64,000 nucleotides of DNA, taken from positions 26,284-90,283 of the forward strand of contig NZ_BEWV01000204.1 in the NCBI RefSeq assembly GCF_002933775.1. Direction: 5' to 3'. A model generated the notes under the pieces. That model searched no databases and was not told the origin of the DNA. It saw only the letters and a list, made by a program, of their open reading frames with translations. Source of the stretch: Prevotella sp. MGM1. GTDB lineage: Bacteria; Bacteroidota; Bacteroidia; Bacteroidales; Bacteroidaceae. This document shows, piece after piece, positions 52,843 through 61,890 of this stretch (within the stretch, counting starts at the first letter, position 1; every line of letters starts with the position of its first letter). Position numbers and translations under genes: made by a program.

Positions 52843-53238
52843 TTATTTAGCTGTTGATACAGTCGTGGTATCAGTGCCCCAAGTGAAGTCTGCATCAATG
52901 GAGAACTGTGCAGATATGGGAGCAAGAGGAATTGCGCGTACAGGTTTGATGGAGTAACTTGTTTTCTCGCCTGCCACGGTAGTGCCACCCGTGTTGGAAT
53001 CAGACCATGTGAAGGTGTAATACTTTTCAGTTCCGTATTCCGTAGAGCCTACCTTGCGATAATCTTCAGGACGATCGTAGCAAAGACAGCGGGCACCGCT
53101 CCAATAGTCAGTATGGAGGACATAACGACGCATGGCAGCAGCCTCAATGCGTGTAGGCATACGGTAAGGTTTGATTTGGTTGCCATACTTTACGATAGGG
53201 TCTGGAGTAGTTGAAAGCACCACACCTGTTATTTCCAT
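52843..53238 (-). CDS. Hypothetical beta-rich protein (131 aa)
   Basis: VLSTTPDPIVKYGNQIKPYR, YYTFTWSDSNTGGTTVAGEK and FSIDADFTWGTDTTTVSTAK suggest a secreted or virion-exposed beta protein without a signal peptide. Not recognised. It follows the 274-aa gene by about 40 nt. Confidence 0.55.
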   Translation of the reverse strand: MEITGVVLSTTPDPIVKYGNQIKPYRMPTRIEAAAMRRYVLHTDYWSGARCLCYDRPEDYRKVGSTEYGTEKYYTFTWSDSNTGGTTVAGEKTSYSIKPVRAIPLAPISAQFSIDADFTWGTDTTTVSTAK

Positions 53239-53281
53239 CTTTCAGAAATTGGTGATTTTTTACAGGTTCTATAACGTAGGA

Positions 53282-54106
53282 TTATTTACCATAGTTTTCC
53301 GGCGCTATGCCATCGGAAGCCAGGGATGCCGTAGTATGCTTGATGAGTTTGACAATCTCATGGTTGTTTTTGTCGAACACCGGGGCCTTAGAGTACAGCA
53401 GATCAGGCCGGCGGGACGGGTCGATGAAGGTGTGTCCAAGGCCCTGCTTTCGTGTCATCATTGGACGAATTTCCGGATCGTAGTCTTCCTTCCATTCCTG
53501 CAATGGCTGCTCATCGGATGAACGAGAGCCGCGCGGCCGGCGGTCGTGCCTGTCCCATACGTTCTGCGCCCAGAGAGCCATGTAATTGAGCGTCCCGAAG
53601 ATTCCCTTATCACCTTCCCATGCAATGTCGGACTCGTCGATGCTGTCCAGACATCCAATCAGTTCAAGGTAGGCATTCATGCCAGGTACCTTCACAACCA
53701 GACGCGGTTCATCAAATTCCTCGTCATATACCCTACCCTGCTGCTCGATATACTCGCGCACGGATGTGCCCAGGCGGTACGCCTCTTTGATGTTGTCAAA
53801 CGCCTGCGCACGCTGCGCAAGGTATGCCATACGGTTCTCGTTCTCACGATCCGTAATCTCGCGAAACTTCATATTATAACCATCCTTGCCGGGTTTCGGC
53901 TCGAAATTGGTCTTAAACGCATGGATTTTGCAGACGATGTGCGGGGCGAAAGTACTGATGATACATTGCCCCAGATCATTGCGGGCCTGGACGGTAGTTG
54001 CGATGAACGGTCCATGAAACTGCATACCCGTGTTGAAAGCCAAACTGCGGGGAGAAAGTTCCCCATCCCAGAAAGGGAGAGCTTGAAGTTTTTTTTCTGT
54101 ACTCAT
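53282..54106 (-). CDS. Hypothetical protein (274 aa)
   Basis: LQALPFWDGELSPRSLAFNT, FREITDRENENRMAYLAQRA, then an acidic-basic C-terminal half with DRHDRRPRGSRSSDEQPLQE. No family recognised. It is preceded by a TTCAT-rich leader overlapping the end of the ligase gene. Confidence 0.6.
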   Translation of the reverse strand: MSTEKKLQALPFWDGELSPRSLAFNTGMQFHGPFIATTVQARNDLGQCIISTFAPHIVCKIHAFKTNFEPKPGKDGYNMKFREITDRENENRMAYLAQRAQAFDNIKEAYRLGTSVREYIEQQGRVYDEEFDEPRLVVKVPGMNAYLELIGCLDSIDESDIAWEGDKGIFGTLNYMALWAQNVWDRHDRRPRGSRSSDEQPLQEWKEDYDPEIRPMMTRKQGLGHTFIDPSRRPDLLYSKAPVFDKNNHEIVKLIKHTTASLASDGIAPENYGK

Positions 54107-54151
54107 AGATTTATGTATGTATGATTTAATGAATTGATGAATTTATGAAAG
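54107..54151 (-). repeat. TTCAT-rich leader, copy 3
   Basis: Minus-strand TTTCATAAATTCATCAATTC, TTAAATCATACATACAT, then ATG. It shares the TTAAATCATACATACAT part with copy 5 at 58.88 kb and overlaps the last codons of the ligase. Confidence 0.6.
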
Positions 54152-55640
54152 AATTGTTGAAAACAGGAATGCCAAAAGCCGCAAGAGCCAGTGAAATGGG
54201 GAGCAAGAAAAAGATTAAAACGACGGAAAAGAATAGTGTAGCCAATTTTGCAACCATTCCTGTCTGTTCAGGTTCTTCTTCATCATCTTCTTCTGTTGGA
54301 ACAGTGGTAGATGTTGCAGGAGACATATTTTCTTCCACTGCCGGTTTCAATTGAGCAGATTCTGATGGAACCATATTGGGGATGATATGCAAGGTTACTT
54401 CCTCCTCAAATTCATCTGTAGTCTCCGACTCAGGATCAGGAATAAGTGCAACACAAGGATTGTTTTGGTGATTTTCTGCATTATCTATAACGCGGAACAC
54501 TTTTGGTGTAATATCATTAGAAAGTCCCACTTCAATGATGGAGCCCTCTTCGATGCCAAGTTTTTCGGCCGTGGCTTCAGAATAAAGTGAAGCGCGGGAA
54601 ACTTCACGTCCCATGATGGTGACGGAGTTGAAATATGCCACAGGTGTACGACGGCCTGTCTTTCCCACTGTAATTTCGATACGTGTGCAGGTAGTGATAA
54701 CCGTCTCCGGAGAAAACTTATAAGCGATGTTGCCATGCGGATGATGAGCGGTTGAACCGAGAGAGTCAGCAAGGTTTTTATCATCCACTTTGATAACAAG
54801 TCCATCAATAGGATAGGGCAGAGAGTTCCTGTTTTCCCGATCATCAAATAGCGAAATATACTCGATAATTCCATCAATATATGAAGCATCAAAGCAAGAG
54901 GGGCACTCAACATTGAAGCCAAGGGAATGTACTGCAAACATCATCGACTCGAAGTGCGATCCGTTGGCAGAGAAGCAAGGAGCGTTCACTTTCCATGGAA
55001 CGAAAGCGAGCAGAGCACAGTCAGGAGTCGCTACTTCCATATTGCACAATGAACTTGCAGCTGTACGACAATCGGTATAAAGACGGCTTATTTTATTGAG
55101 ATTGGCTTTTGGGCAAACAATTTCCCCATATATTTCTATTCTACCCAGCTTCAATCCTATCAGGGCAGGAAGCTGCTGAGGGATTCCGGAGATAAGGCCG
55201 GCATGGGCTGTGATGTCCTGACCCTGCAAACCATTGCCACGAGTAGAAGCACTGATGAGTTGTCCATCCTGATATACCAAAGAGCAACTTATGCCATCAT
55301 ATTTGTATTCGATGGAAACTTGAAAATTGTCATGTCCTATCTTACTGATTGTATTATTCAGCCAAGTAAGAACAGCATCACGTGTTTTTGCCTTTTGGCA
55401 AGAACGCATGGGGGTGCGGTGTGCAATAGTGCGTCGGCCGTTGTCGGAGAGGTCAGAGCCTACTTTCTGAGTAGGAGAATCCGGCAATGTCCATTCCGGG
55501 TGCTGTTGCTCACATTGCTCTATCTGAGAAATGAAAACATCAAAAGCTGCGTCCGTAATGGAAGGGTTCGATAGAACGTAATAATCGTAAGAGGCTTTGT
55601 TCGCCTGATTGACTAAGGAAATATATTCTTGCTGTGTCAT
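54126..55640 (-). CDS. ligA: NAD-dependent DNA ligase with C-terminal membrane anchor
   Basis: 504 aa. Domain Ia YDYYVLSNPSITDAAFD (residues 18-34), adenylation motif EYKYDGISCSLVY with Lys113, STRGNGLQGQDIT, GLVIKVDD, then an OB fold (ITVGKTGRRTPVAYFNSVTI). It lacks the zinc finger, HhH and BRCT domains of full LigA. In their place are an acidic Pro/Thr linker (TEEDDEEEPEQ) and a single hydrophobic helix LATLFFSVVLIFFLLPISLA near 470-495. Expected to seal nicks, here possibly at the membrane. Confidence 0.85.
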   Translation of the reverse strand: MTQQEYISLVNQANKASYDYYVLSNPSITDAAFDVFISQIEQCEQQHPEWTLPDSPTQKVGSDLSDNGRRTIAHRTPMRSCQKAKTRDAVLTWLNNTISKIGHDNFQVSIEYKYDGISCSLVYQDGQLISASTRGNGLQGQDITAHAGLISGIPQQLPALIGLKLGRIEIYGEIVCPKANLNKISRLYTDCRTAASSLCNMEVATPDCALLAFVPWKVNAPCFSANGSHFESMMFAVHSLGFNVECPSCFDASYIDGIIEYISLFDDRENRNSLPYPIDGLVIKVDDKNLADSLGSTAHHPHGNIAYKFSPETVITTCTRIEITVGKTGRRTPVAYFNSVTIMGREVSRASLYSEATAEKLGIEEGSIIEVGLSNDITPKVFRVIDNAENHQNNPCVALIPDPESETTDEFEEEVTLHIIPNMVPSESAQLKPAVEENMSPATSTTVPTEEDDEEEPEQTGMVAKLATLFFSVVLIFFLLPISLALAAFGIPVFNNSFINSSIH

Positions 55641-55740
55641 TGTTTTATGATTTCATTGTCAATTTCAAACAGATACTTATATTTTTCCATATATTTAACT
55701 TGTTAGTGTGATCTATGGATTTAATTTCGGTGATTATTGA

Positions 55741-56613
55741 TTAGTATATAACGGAACAATCCAATGCAATATCGTATGTCCAGACATCTTCATAGTAATG
55801 GGATGCCTTGAGATCGATGAGTTCGTAGGCGTTCCAATCGTCGCATGGGACCAGAAAAAACTTACCATCCGTATTTTCGTTCGTAACTTGATCTTTGAGA
55901 GACTGCATACGTGACATGAAGTCTGAGTAATCATCCTCATAATCTTCCTCATCAGTCTCAGACATAACCATATCAATTGTCTCTACGAACTCGCTGGAAT
56001 CAGTATATATGGAATAATTGCCATCATTCTCATAGACATCCATCATGTCATAATTATTATAAACGGCGCCTTGGCTCTCATAGAAATGCCACCCATCACG
56101 ACGACGAAGAGAAACCACCTCTACACCATACAATTCTGTAATTTTTGCTGCCTGCTCATAAGAATAAAAGCCAACAACAGCACCATGCAAATTGCGTGGA
56201 TAGCCATTGATGCCGCTGGTAATCTCTACGGAGGTAAGGTCATCATGATCTTCTACTATCATATCACGCAGCTCATAGGAATTTACATACATAAATGGAT
56301 CTATCATCACCTGTATGCGGAAAGGATTCATGCCAGTTTCTGACAGTTCGTAAAAGTCAAGTGACTTATCAAAGTAATCAGAATCCTTCCAGTCCTCACA
56401 AAGTTCTTCATGGTCATCGACATCAAGACTCTTCACGCGAGCAAAGTGAAGCAAGTGTTTTCTCAATTCCATGTCCTCGTCAGATGGTCTCCAAAAACCA
56501 AATCCAGAGCCACCATTACCGGTTGAAACGTATGCCACACAGTCACCACGTCGAAGAGTATTGATGATTGCATTGACTACCTTGTACTGTTCATCTGAAT
56601 GTCTTGTATTCAT
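55741..56613 (-). CDS. Acidic hypothetical protein (290 aa)
   Basis: Starts at the ATG at 56613 (MNTRHSDEQYKVVNAIIN), behind a conserved leader. It has RRGDCVAYVSTGNGGSGFGF near residue 25 and an acidic stretch SETDEEDYEDDYSDFM near 225. Its strong negative charge suggests DNA mimicry or an anti-defence role, but no family is recognised. Confidence 0.6.
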   Translation of the reverse strand: MNTRHSDEQYKVVNAIINTLRRGDCVAYVSTGNGGSGFGFWRPSDEDMELRKHLLHFARVKSLDVDDHEELCEDWKDSDYFDKSLDFYELSETGMNPFRIQVMIDPFMYVNSYELRDMIVEDHDDLTSVEITSGINGYPRNLHGAVVGFYSYEQAAKITELYGVEVVSLRRRDGWHFYESQGAVYNNYDMMDVYENDGNYSIYTDSSEFVETIDMVMSETDEEDYEDDYSDFMSRMQSLKDQVTNENTDGKFFLVPCDDWNAYELIDLKASHYYEDVWTYDIALDCSVIY

Positions 56614-56680
56614 AATTAAATGTTTTATGCCTCTCAAAGGCGGTTAATACTTTTATATTCTTGTTTCTGATGCAAAGGTA
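56614..56680 (-). promoter_or_regulatory. Promoter and GCCT hairpin leader, copy A
   Basis: Minus-strand TACCTTTG (56680-56673) followed by CATCA, then a leader with AACCGCCT, a short loop, AGAGGCATAAAACA before the ATG. Copy B with the same order precedes the gene starting at 63632, so both genes may share a regulator or an mRNA structure. Confidence 0.5.
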
Positions 56681-56747
56681 TTGCTTTTTCTTTAATCATC
56701 AAAACAAAAAGAGAAATAATTTCGCTTTTTGTTGAAAATAATCTGAT

Positions 56748-57086
56748 TTATGGTTGTTTGCTCGTTTTTATAGCCCAAAAGTCGGCTGCTGCCTGCATAC
56801 AATCACATATTGCTCGGTCGATAGATTTGTAATTATCCTGAGTAATGTGCAGTTGGTGTCCATCCTTAGTGCCTCCAGCCTGTATGATGCAGAAGTCCGT
56901 GCGGCCTTTTGCGGTTACAATATACTCTCCACGCTGGTGCAAGGCTTTCATCACTGTGTCATACTGGTCAGGAAGGGTAGGAACTACCTGACAGCGGATA
57001 AAAGGGAACTCGTTGGCAGAGAGTAGAGGGAAACGGTGTCCGTATTCCCCTGTCACTTCTGTTATTTCAAAAGTAAATTTCATCAT
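56748..57086 (-). CDS. Hypothetical protein (112 aa)
   Basis: MMKFTFEITEVTGEYGHRFP, VVPTLPDQYDTVMKAL and a C-terminal helix AICDCMQAAADFWAIK. Preceded by a TTCAT-rich leader. Function unknown; the start may be the second Met (57083). Confidence 0.55.
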   Translation of the reverse strand: MMKFTFEITEVTGEYGHRFPLLSANEFPFIRCQVVPTLPDQYDTVMKALHQRGEYIVTAKGRTDFCIIQAGGTKDGHQLHITQDNYKSIDRAICDCMQAAADFWAIKTSKQP

Positions 57087-57118
57087 AATATGAATTTATG
57101 ATTACGTGAATATATGAA
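57087..57118 (-). repeat. TTCAT-rich leader, copy 4
   Basis: A short minus-strand version, AATTCATATATTCACGTAAT, CATAAATTCATATT, before ATGATG. The most divergent copy of this leader. Confidence 0.4.
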
Positions 57119-57991
57119 TTACGCTGCCAGTTCGTACAAGTCGGAAACAGTCAGTCCATTCTGTACAGCCCAGAAAATCATACTCATGGCCTCGTTCTTA
57201 GAATATATGGTAATGCTATTATCTACCTTACTGTTTAACCAATCACAACCTCGCCACACACGTCCTTGCTTTTCGTATAAGTTGTGGTAAAGTTCATCCA
57301 CCCTGTAGTCATTGTTATATAATTCCTGATACTTCATCCCATCGACCTCTCCAACATACTCATCAAGTACATTTTTGTCAGAGCACGCAGAGGAGTTCTC
57401 GTACAGCCAGTCTGCCGTTTCATTCATAAATTCATCCTGTAAGTCTATGGCATCCTCATTGAGCAGGCAGAGCGTGAGGTATGCACCTATGCACCGCTGT
57501 TCATCGCCGAATGCTTCTATCTCGTCAAAGTTCTGTGGCATAAATGACCAAAAACCATCATGGTCGTGATAATGTTCGTGAATGTAGTCGGAGAATTTTT
57601 GTTCCTGGCGAAATTTTGACAACCACTCGTGCATTTTTGTACGCCATTCCTCTGCCATATAGACCGTGAAATACATGCAGTCATTTTCAAAATTGTAGTA
57701 CTTTGGAGAATGTATCGTTTCCACCTGAATGCTATCAAGACCATATTTTTTGAGAATTGGGACCACGTGCTCATCAATAAAATCACATGCGCGGTCGATA
57801 ATTTCCAGTTCCCATTTATCGCGATCCACGGTGAAATAAGAGAATGGGTGCTCATCATCCGCGTAGCATTCCGACATGCTTTCCTCGTAATCGGAAGGGG
57901 ATAATCGTGTGCCATACATCCCCACGAATACACATGGGAATAGATTGGAACTGATGGAAAAACTCTCGATGTGATTGTTGTTTGTTTGCAT
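57119..57991 (-). CDS. Hypothetical protein (290 aa)
   Basis: I use the ATG at 57991 (MQTNNNHIESFSISSNLFPC); the longer frame would read through a promoter TTACCTTTGC. Acidic and aromatic-rich (CYADDEHPFSYFTVDRDKWE, EHYHDHDGFWSFMPQNFDEI). No family recognised; acidity is comparable to the 290-aa protein upstream. Confidence 0.6.
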   Translation of the reverse strand: MQTNNNHIESFSISSNLFPCVFVGMYGTRLSPSDYEESMSECYADDEHPFSYFTVDRDKWELEIIDRACDFIDEHVVPILKKYGLDSIQVETIHSPKYYNFENDCMYFTVYMAEEWRTKMHEWLSKFRQEQKFSDYIHEHYHDHDGFWSFMPQNFDEIEAFGDEQRCIGAYLTLCLLNEDAIDLQDEFMNETADWLYENSSACSDKNVLDEYVGEVDGMKYQELYNNDYRVDELYHNLYEKQGRVWRGCDWLNSKVDNSITIYSKNEAMSMIFWAVQNGLTVSDLYELAA

Positions 57992-58116
57992 TTTCTTTTG
58001 ATTTGTGAGCCATTTGCGGCTCGGTGAAACATCTTTGTTATTGAATATGTGCAAAGGTAACATCTTTATTTCAATTCTACAAGAAAATAAAGAAAAACAT
58101 TCTTGTTTTCTTGAAA

Positions 58117-58668
58117 TTATTGATGTTTTCTTATGCTTTCGGCCAATTCCGGACATCTCCGGCACAGATTTTCGATAATAACCTCAATAGAAGTCACTTC
58201 CTCGACGACGTTGCCAAAACCATTCATGTCTCCGATGGATCCGGGTTGATAATCTCCTGTCGTCTCGCCGCTATCAATATAGACCGCTCCATCCGGTCCA
58301 GGTGTAAAGACGAGCGATGCTATAGTCTCATTATTTTCGTTGATGGCGAAAACAGGACATTCCGCTCTAAGCCCGAAACAAGCCATGCCTCTTTCCTTGG
58401 TCATCTCGTAGAAGTTCAGACCGGTACGCTTATCCACTTCCCGCAGGATAGGAAGCACAAGGGCATCGGTCCAATGAAGCGTGACGGATCTATATGACTT
58501 AGAGGATAGTTTGTGGTACTCACCCATCTTTTTCGCGGATAACTTCTGGTATCTCAATGAAGCTGCATGGGCTTTTTCGGCTTCTTTCTTGATGCTTTCC
58601 TCTACTTTCTTTTGCTCGGCATAGGCGTTCAAATAAGCCTCCTTAATGCTCTGTATCGTATTGCTCAT
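58117..58668 (-). CDS. Hypothetical coiled-coil protein (183 aa)
   Basis: N-terminal coiled coil (AYAEQKKVEESIKKEAEKAH) followed by an alpha/beta domain with VFTPGPDGAVYIDSGETTG. Overlaps the upstream gene by 4 nt. Function unknown. Confidence 0.6.
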   Translation of the reverse strand: MSNTIQSIKEAYLNAYAEQKKVEESIKKEAEKAHAASLRYQKLSAKKMGEYHKLSSKSYRSVTLHWTDALVLPILREVDKRTGLNFYEMTKERGMACFGLRAECPVFAINENNETIASLVFTPGPDGAVYIDSGETTGDYQPGSIGDMNGFGNVVEEVTSIEVIIENLCRRCPELAESIRKHQ

Positions 58669-58871
58669 ATTTGTATTCCTTTCTCGTCATAAATACTTAT
58701 CACATTGTGATTTTGAATGTAAAAACTATAATTCAATTTTTTCTTCAGTGAGTACAAAAAATCACTAATATATCCTCTGTACTTGGAAAGATTTTCTTTT
58801 GTGGGCTTTTCCAACTCGGAAGATAGATCCACATCGAGTTCCAAGGTTACGTAAAAACATTTTCTTGCCAT
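58665..58871 (-). CDS. Small hypothetical protein (68 aa)
   Basis: MARKCFYVTLELDVDLSSEL, then LSKYRGYISDFLYSLKKKLN, a beta-alpha-beta small protein. It sits behind a TTCAT-rich leader and is coupled to the next gene by an ATGA overlap. Confidence 0.55.
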   Translation of the reverse strand: MARKCFYVTLELDVDLSSELEKPTKENLSKYRGYISDFLYSLKKKLNYSFYIQNHNVISIYDEKGIQI

Positions 58872-58912
58872 AAATGTATGTATGATTTAATGAGTTTATG
58901 AATTTATGAAAA
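58872..58912 (-). repeat. TTCAT-rich leader, copy 5
   Basis: Minus-strand TTTTCATAAATTCATAAACT, CATTAAATCATACATACATT, T then ATG. A very close match to copies 1 and 3. Confidence 0.6.
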
Positions 58913-58913
58913 G

Positions 58914-59234
58914 TCAGAGTTCACCAAGAGAATTAAGCGTGGCTTCTATATAAGAATAATTCGTACTCCATGAGCATGTAGAAGCACGACTCATCAGTTC
59001 AAGCAAAATGTCATCAACAACAACCTCTTTTTTCTCATCTTTAGTCTTACAATCGCCAAAATCATATCCCATGCCGACTGCATCGTTTAGATGACTTTTG
59101 GCTCTCTCACGGATAAGTTCCCGTGAATTTATCCTCAAAGTGTCGATGTCTGTAAATATGCCCATAAGGACTAAACTACCAGTTGATAACCATTGGTCGC
59201 CCTCATACAGCAGATATACTTTTTTTTGTTCCAT
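58914..59234 (-). CDS. Hypothetical protein (106 aa)
   Basis: MEQKKVYLLYEGDQWLSTGS, VLMGIFTDIDTLRINSREL: a small alpha/beta fold, acidic. Not recognised. Preceded by a TTCAT-rich leader. Confidence 0.6.
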   Translation of the reverse strand: MEQKKVYLLYEGDQWLSTGSLVLMGIFTDIDTLRINSRELIRERAKSHLNDAVGMGYDFGDCKTKDEKKEVVVDDILLELMSRASTCSWSTNYSYIEATLNSLGEL

Positions 59235-59290
59235 ATCTTAATGAATTTATGAATGTATGAAATAATGATTTTATGAAATTATGAATTATC
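59235..59290 (-). repeat. TTCAT-rich leader, copy 6
   Basis: The longest copy: minus-strand AATTCATAATTTCATAAAAT, CATTATTTCATACATTCATA, AATTCATTAAGAT then ATG. A -7-like element TTTTTGC lies just upstream near 59306. Confidence 0.55.
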
Positions 59291-59387
59291 GCCACCACTT
59301 TCGCAAAAATGCTATATCTTTCTTTGTAAGTTTCATATCACTAAAAAATCATTTGTTATTAAATAAATTCAGTTCGTAATTAGAGGG

Positions 59388-59561
59388 TTAGTATAGCACT
59401 AAGACATCTCGATGCCTATCTTCGCAGGGCTTGACACATAACTCAACAATCTCTTCATAGCGGTAGAAAGGCATTTGTCCTGTTTCGTCCAGAGTTGGAT
59501 ATGTCACCTCCATTTCCTGGTCAAACTTTGATAATTCTTGTATCAATTCTTTGATAGTCAT
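59388..59561 (-). CDS. Small hypothetical protein (57 aa)
   Basis: MTIKELIQELSKFDQEMEVT, then YPTLDETGQMPFYRYEEIVE and LCVKPCEDRHRDVLVLY. This is the pattern of small Bacteroidetes phage proteins beginning MTIKELI-x-x-L. Likely folded and expressed; function unknown. Confidence 0.65.
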   Translation of the reverse strand: MTIKELIQELSKFDQEMEVTYPTLDETGQMPFYRYEEIVELCVKPCEDRHRDVLVLY

Positions 59562-59594
59562 AAGTATTCTTGTTATTAGTTAATAATGTCTTCT

Positions 59595-61880
59595 TTAATC
59601 AGTGATTTCGCCCCCCCCATATAACGTGGGGGATTCTGGCTTATCTTCTTTGATAACTACCTCATGCCCGGCATCCTCAAGGCATCGGACATAGTGCCCT
59701 ATCTGGTCGGCCGCCAGAGGCAGGAGAACAAAAAGATAAGGATAGTCTTCTGCATCCTCTGTAAACACACGCGGAGCGATAGCCGGGAAATGATTAAGCA
59801 CTACTGAAGCTATTTGGGCATCCCGTCCGTAAAGTTCGTAATACTCGCCCATTAGGAAAAAAAATATGGTGGAATGATTCGCCTTTTTCAGTTCGTGGAA
59901 TCGCTTGTAATTTCGGCCGTAATGCTCGCGTGCCATATCCAGCGTGTAGCCATACTTGGCAGCGATGGCAGCGTCTTCCTCGGTGATTTTCTGTGATTTC
60001 GCAGACACGCTATAACGGGGTGCATCCTGTACTGTTTCCGTTGCTTCCGACACCTCGGCCGGGGTTGGAGAGGGTGCAACCTCTCCCGTGTCCGTGTCTG
60101 CCTCCTGCTGCTCACCCTGACCAAACCATGCACGCACGGTGGCGATGGCGTAAGGCTCCGTAGCCTGCCACTGCTTCGCCTCCTTGTTCCAGATGCAGCC
60201 ATGCGCCTTGATCTCGCGCTTATGGAAATACGTATCTTTCCAATCGGCACCCACTACGGCCACACCGCCTTCCGGTAGTTCTACCAGTGACAAACCGGGC
60301 GCGGGGGCTGCGTTGCTCTCTGTTGCCTCGTTTTCTTTGCTCTGGCGGCTTTTCTTGCCGCGTGTGGTGGTCGGGTTGGGCGTGGGTGCTTCGGGCTTCT
60401 TATAGTAACTTGTATGAACAAAAACACGGTGTGCAATCTCACCCGTATATACACGGCTGTAGTCTCCGTGGGGAAATACCGTACACACGGAAAGTCCAAA
60501 GGCCTCAGACACGGCGCGTACTTCCGCATCCGTATAGTCGTGCGGCTTCTCATAGTTGCCGTCCTTGCCTTCGTCGGCGGCGGGTGCTGCTGCGTAAATG
60601 GTAGCAATGAGTTCGGCGCGTTTCTCGTCGCTCATCGTGCGGTTAGTCTCGATGGAGTTTGAAGTACCAATAAACTTGTCGGCAAAGTCCGTGTGCTCTT
60701 CCCTGACGGTATATGCCATGTCCTGCATACCGTCGAAGGAGTCGTGGAATGTTACAAACAGGTTCAAATCGGTGGCGGCGTCAAATTCTTCTTTGGTCGG
60801 TCCATCCTGCCAGCTTACCACATAGTCTTTACCCCATCCGTCGTACTTCTTTACTGAGAATTTAACACCGGGGAAGGCCGCCTGAGCCATCGCCAATATA
60901 TTGCGTTTGCGGGCGTTGTTGCGCTTCGTCTCGGCACTCCTGAGTGCTTTTGCTTCGCGAGAGTTCCGGCGGTGGCGATAGTCTAATTTTTCGTAGGATC
61001 TATAACAAGAGGCCACGGCGTCATCGTAGGGCTTAATCGGATCCATGATGCCCTCCCATTTCTGGCAGCGTGCGCGGTAGTCTGCCAGACGGTCGGCGGC
61101 TTCCTGTTCCTTCTGGCGCTCCTCCTCGGCCTTCTGTTCAGCAAACAGGCGGCGGAACTCTGCAACCTCGGAGGCCATAACCTCCTCCCATGTCAGGGGA
61201 CTATAATAGTAGCGCACATAGTCGTAACCCTCAGCGTCTGCCAGATACCAGCGGCCGGACTTATCCACGACGGCGGCGGCGATGGTATAAAATGTGGATA
61301 ACTCCTCCTTTGTCGGGTTGAACTCGCAGAAGTCGTCACCGACATCCTCGGAACGGCATCCGCCATGCAGCGCGTAGTCAGCAACCAGGCGGTCGCAGTC
61401 CTCGGGAGATGTGGGCAGCTCATCAACGCGGATCACCTTCTCAATACAGCACAGGCGGGGGAGGTCTTCGCGTTCCTCGTCCTTGAACTTAACAAGGTAC
61501 TTTAATTCATCCCTGTAGCCTCCGTCACCCTTAAAATAGGTGGACACAGCCCACACGAATTGTCCTTCACGTATAGGGGCGGGGCAGCCGGCGCCCTTGT
61601 GCTCGTCGGCTTCCAGTTCGTGCGCATGGAACTGGCTACGCTCGTATGCTTCGGCCTTTTCATGGATAGCCTTGCGGGCCTCACTTTCGGCGGCAAGTAC
61701 AGTTTTTTCACCAAAGGTTTTAAGGAATGCCGGACGGCTCAGTGGAGCCATGACGCCGGCCCATCCACATATACCTTCATATTGTTCGTTTTCCGTGTGA
61801 TATGCAGCGGAAAGTATAGGATTAGACAATACTTCGGCCAAACGGGCCACTATCTGCTCAAATGATACTGAATTTTTCAT
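59595..61880 (-). CDS. Large polyvalent-type protein with MutS-I-like segment (761 aa)
   Basis: The ATG at 61880 (MKNSVSFEQIVARLAEVLSN) is preferred; the longer frame overlaps another gene. Residues 350-480 (KFSVKKYDGWGKDYVVSWQD, SFDGMQDMAYTVREEHTDFA) resemble an LPD-type domain of mobile element proteins. GCIWNKEAKQWQATEPYAIA follows. Residues 655-730 (NHSTIFFFLMGEYYELYGRD, AQIASVVLNHFP) resemble MutS domain I. The last codons cross a G8 tract (59618-59611) as YGGGEITD, in frame. Possibly DNA binding. Confidence 0.65.
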   Translation of the reverse strand: MKNSVSFEQIVARLAEVLSNPILSAAYHTENEQYEGICGWAGVMAPLSRPAFLKTFGEKTVLAAESEARKAIHEKAEAYERSQFHAHELEADEHKGAGCPAPIREGQFVWAVSTYFKGDGGYRDELKYLVKFKDEEREDLPRLCCIEKVIRVDELPTSPEDCDRLVADYALHGGCRSEDVGDDFCEFNPTKEELSTFYTIAAAVVDKSGRWYLADAEGYDYVRYYYSPLTWEEVMASEVAEFRRLFAEQKAEEERQKEQEAADRLADYRARCQKWEGIMDPIKPYDDAVASCYRSYEKLDYRHRRNSREAKALRSAETKRNNARKRNILAMAQAAFPGVKFSVKKYDGWGKDYVVSWQDGPTKEEFDAATDLNLFVTFHDSFDGMQDMAYTVREEHTDFADKFIGTSNSIETNRTMSDEKRAELIATIYAAAPAADEGKDGNYEKPHDYTDAEVRAVSEAFGLSVCTVFPHGDYSRVYTGEIAHRVFVHTSYYKKPEAPTPNPTTTRGKKSRQSKENEATESNAAPAPGLSLVELPEGGVAVVGADWKDTYFHKREIKAHGCIWNKEAKQWQATEPYAIATVRAWFGQGEQQEADTDTGEVAPSPTPAEVSEATETVQDAPRYSVSAKSQKITEEDAAIAAKYGYTLDMAREHYGRNYKRFHELKKANHSTIFFFLMGEYYELYGRDAQIASVVLNHFPAIAPRVFTEDAEDYPYLFVLLPLAADQIGHYVRCLEDAGHEVVIKEDKPESPTLYGGGEITD

Positions 61881-61890
61881 AACTCGATAT

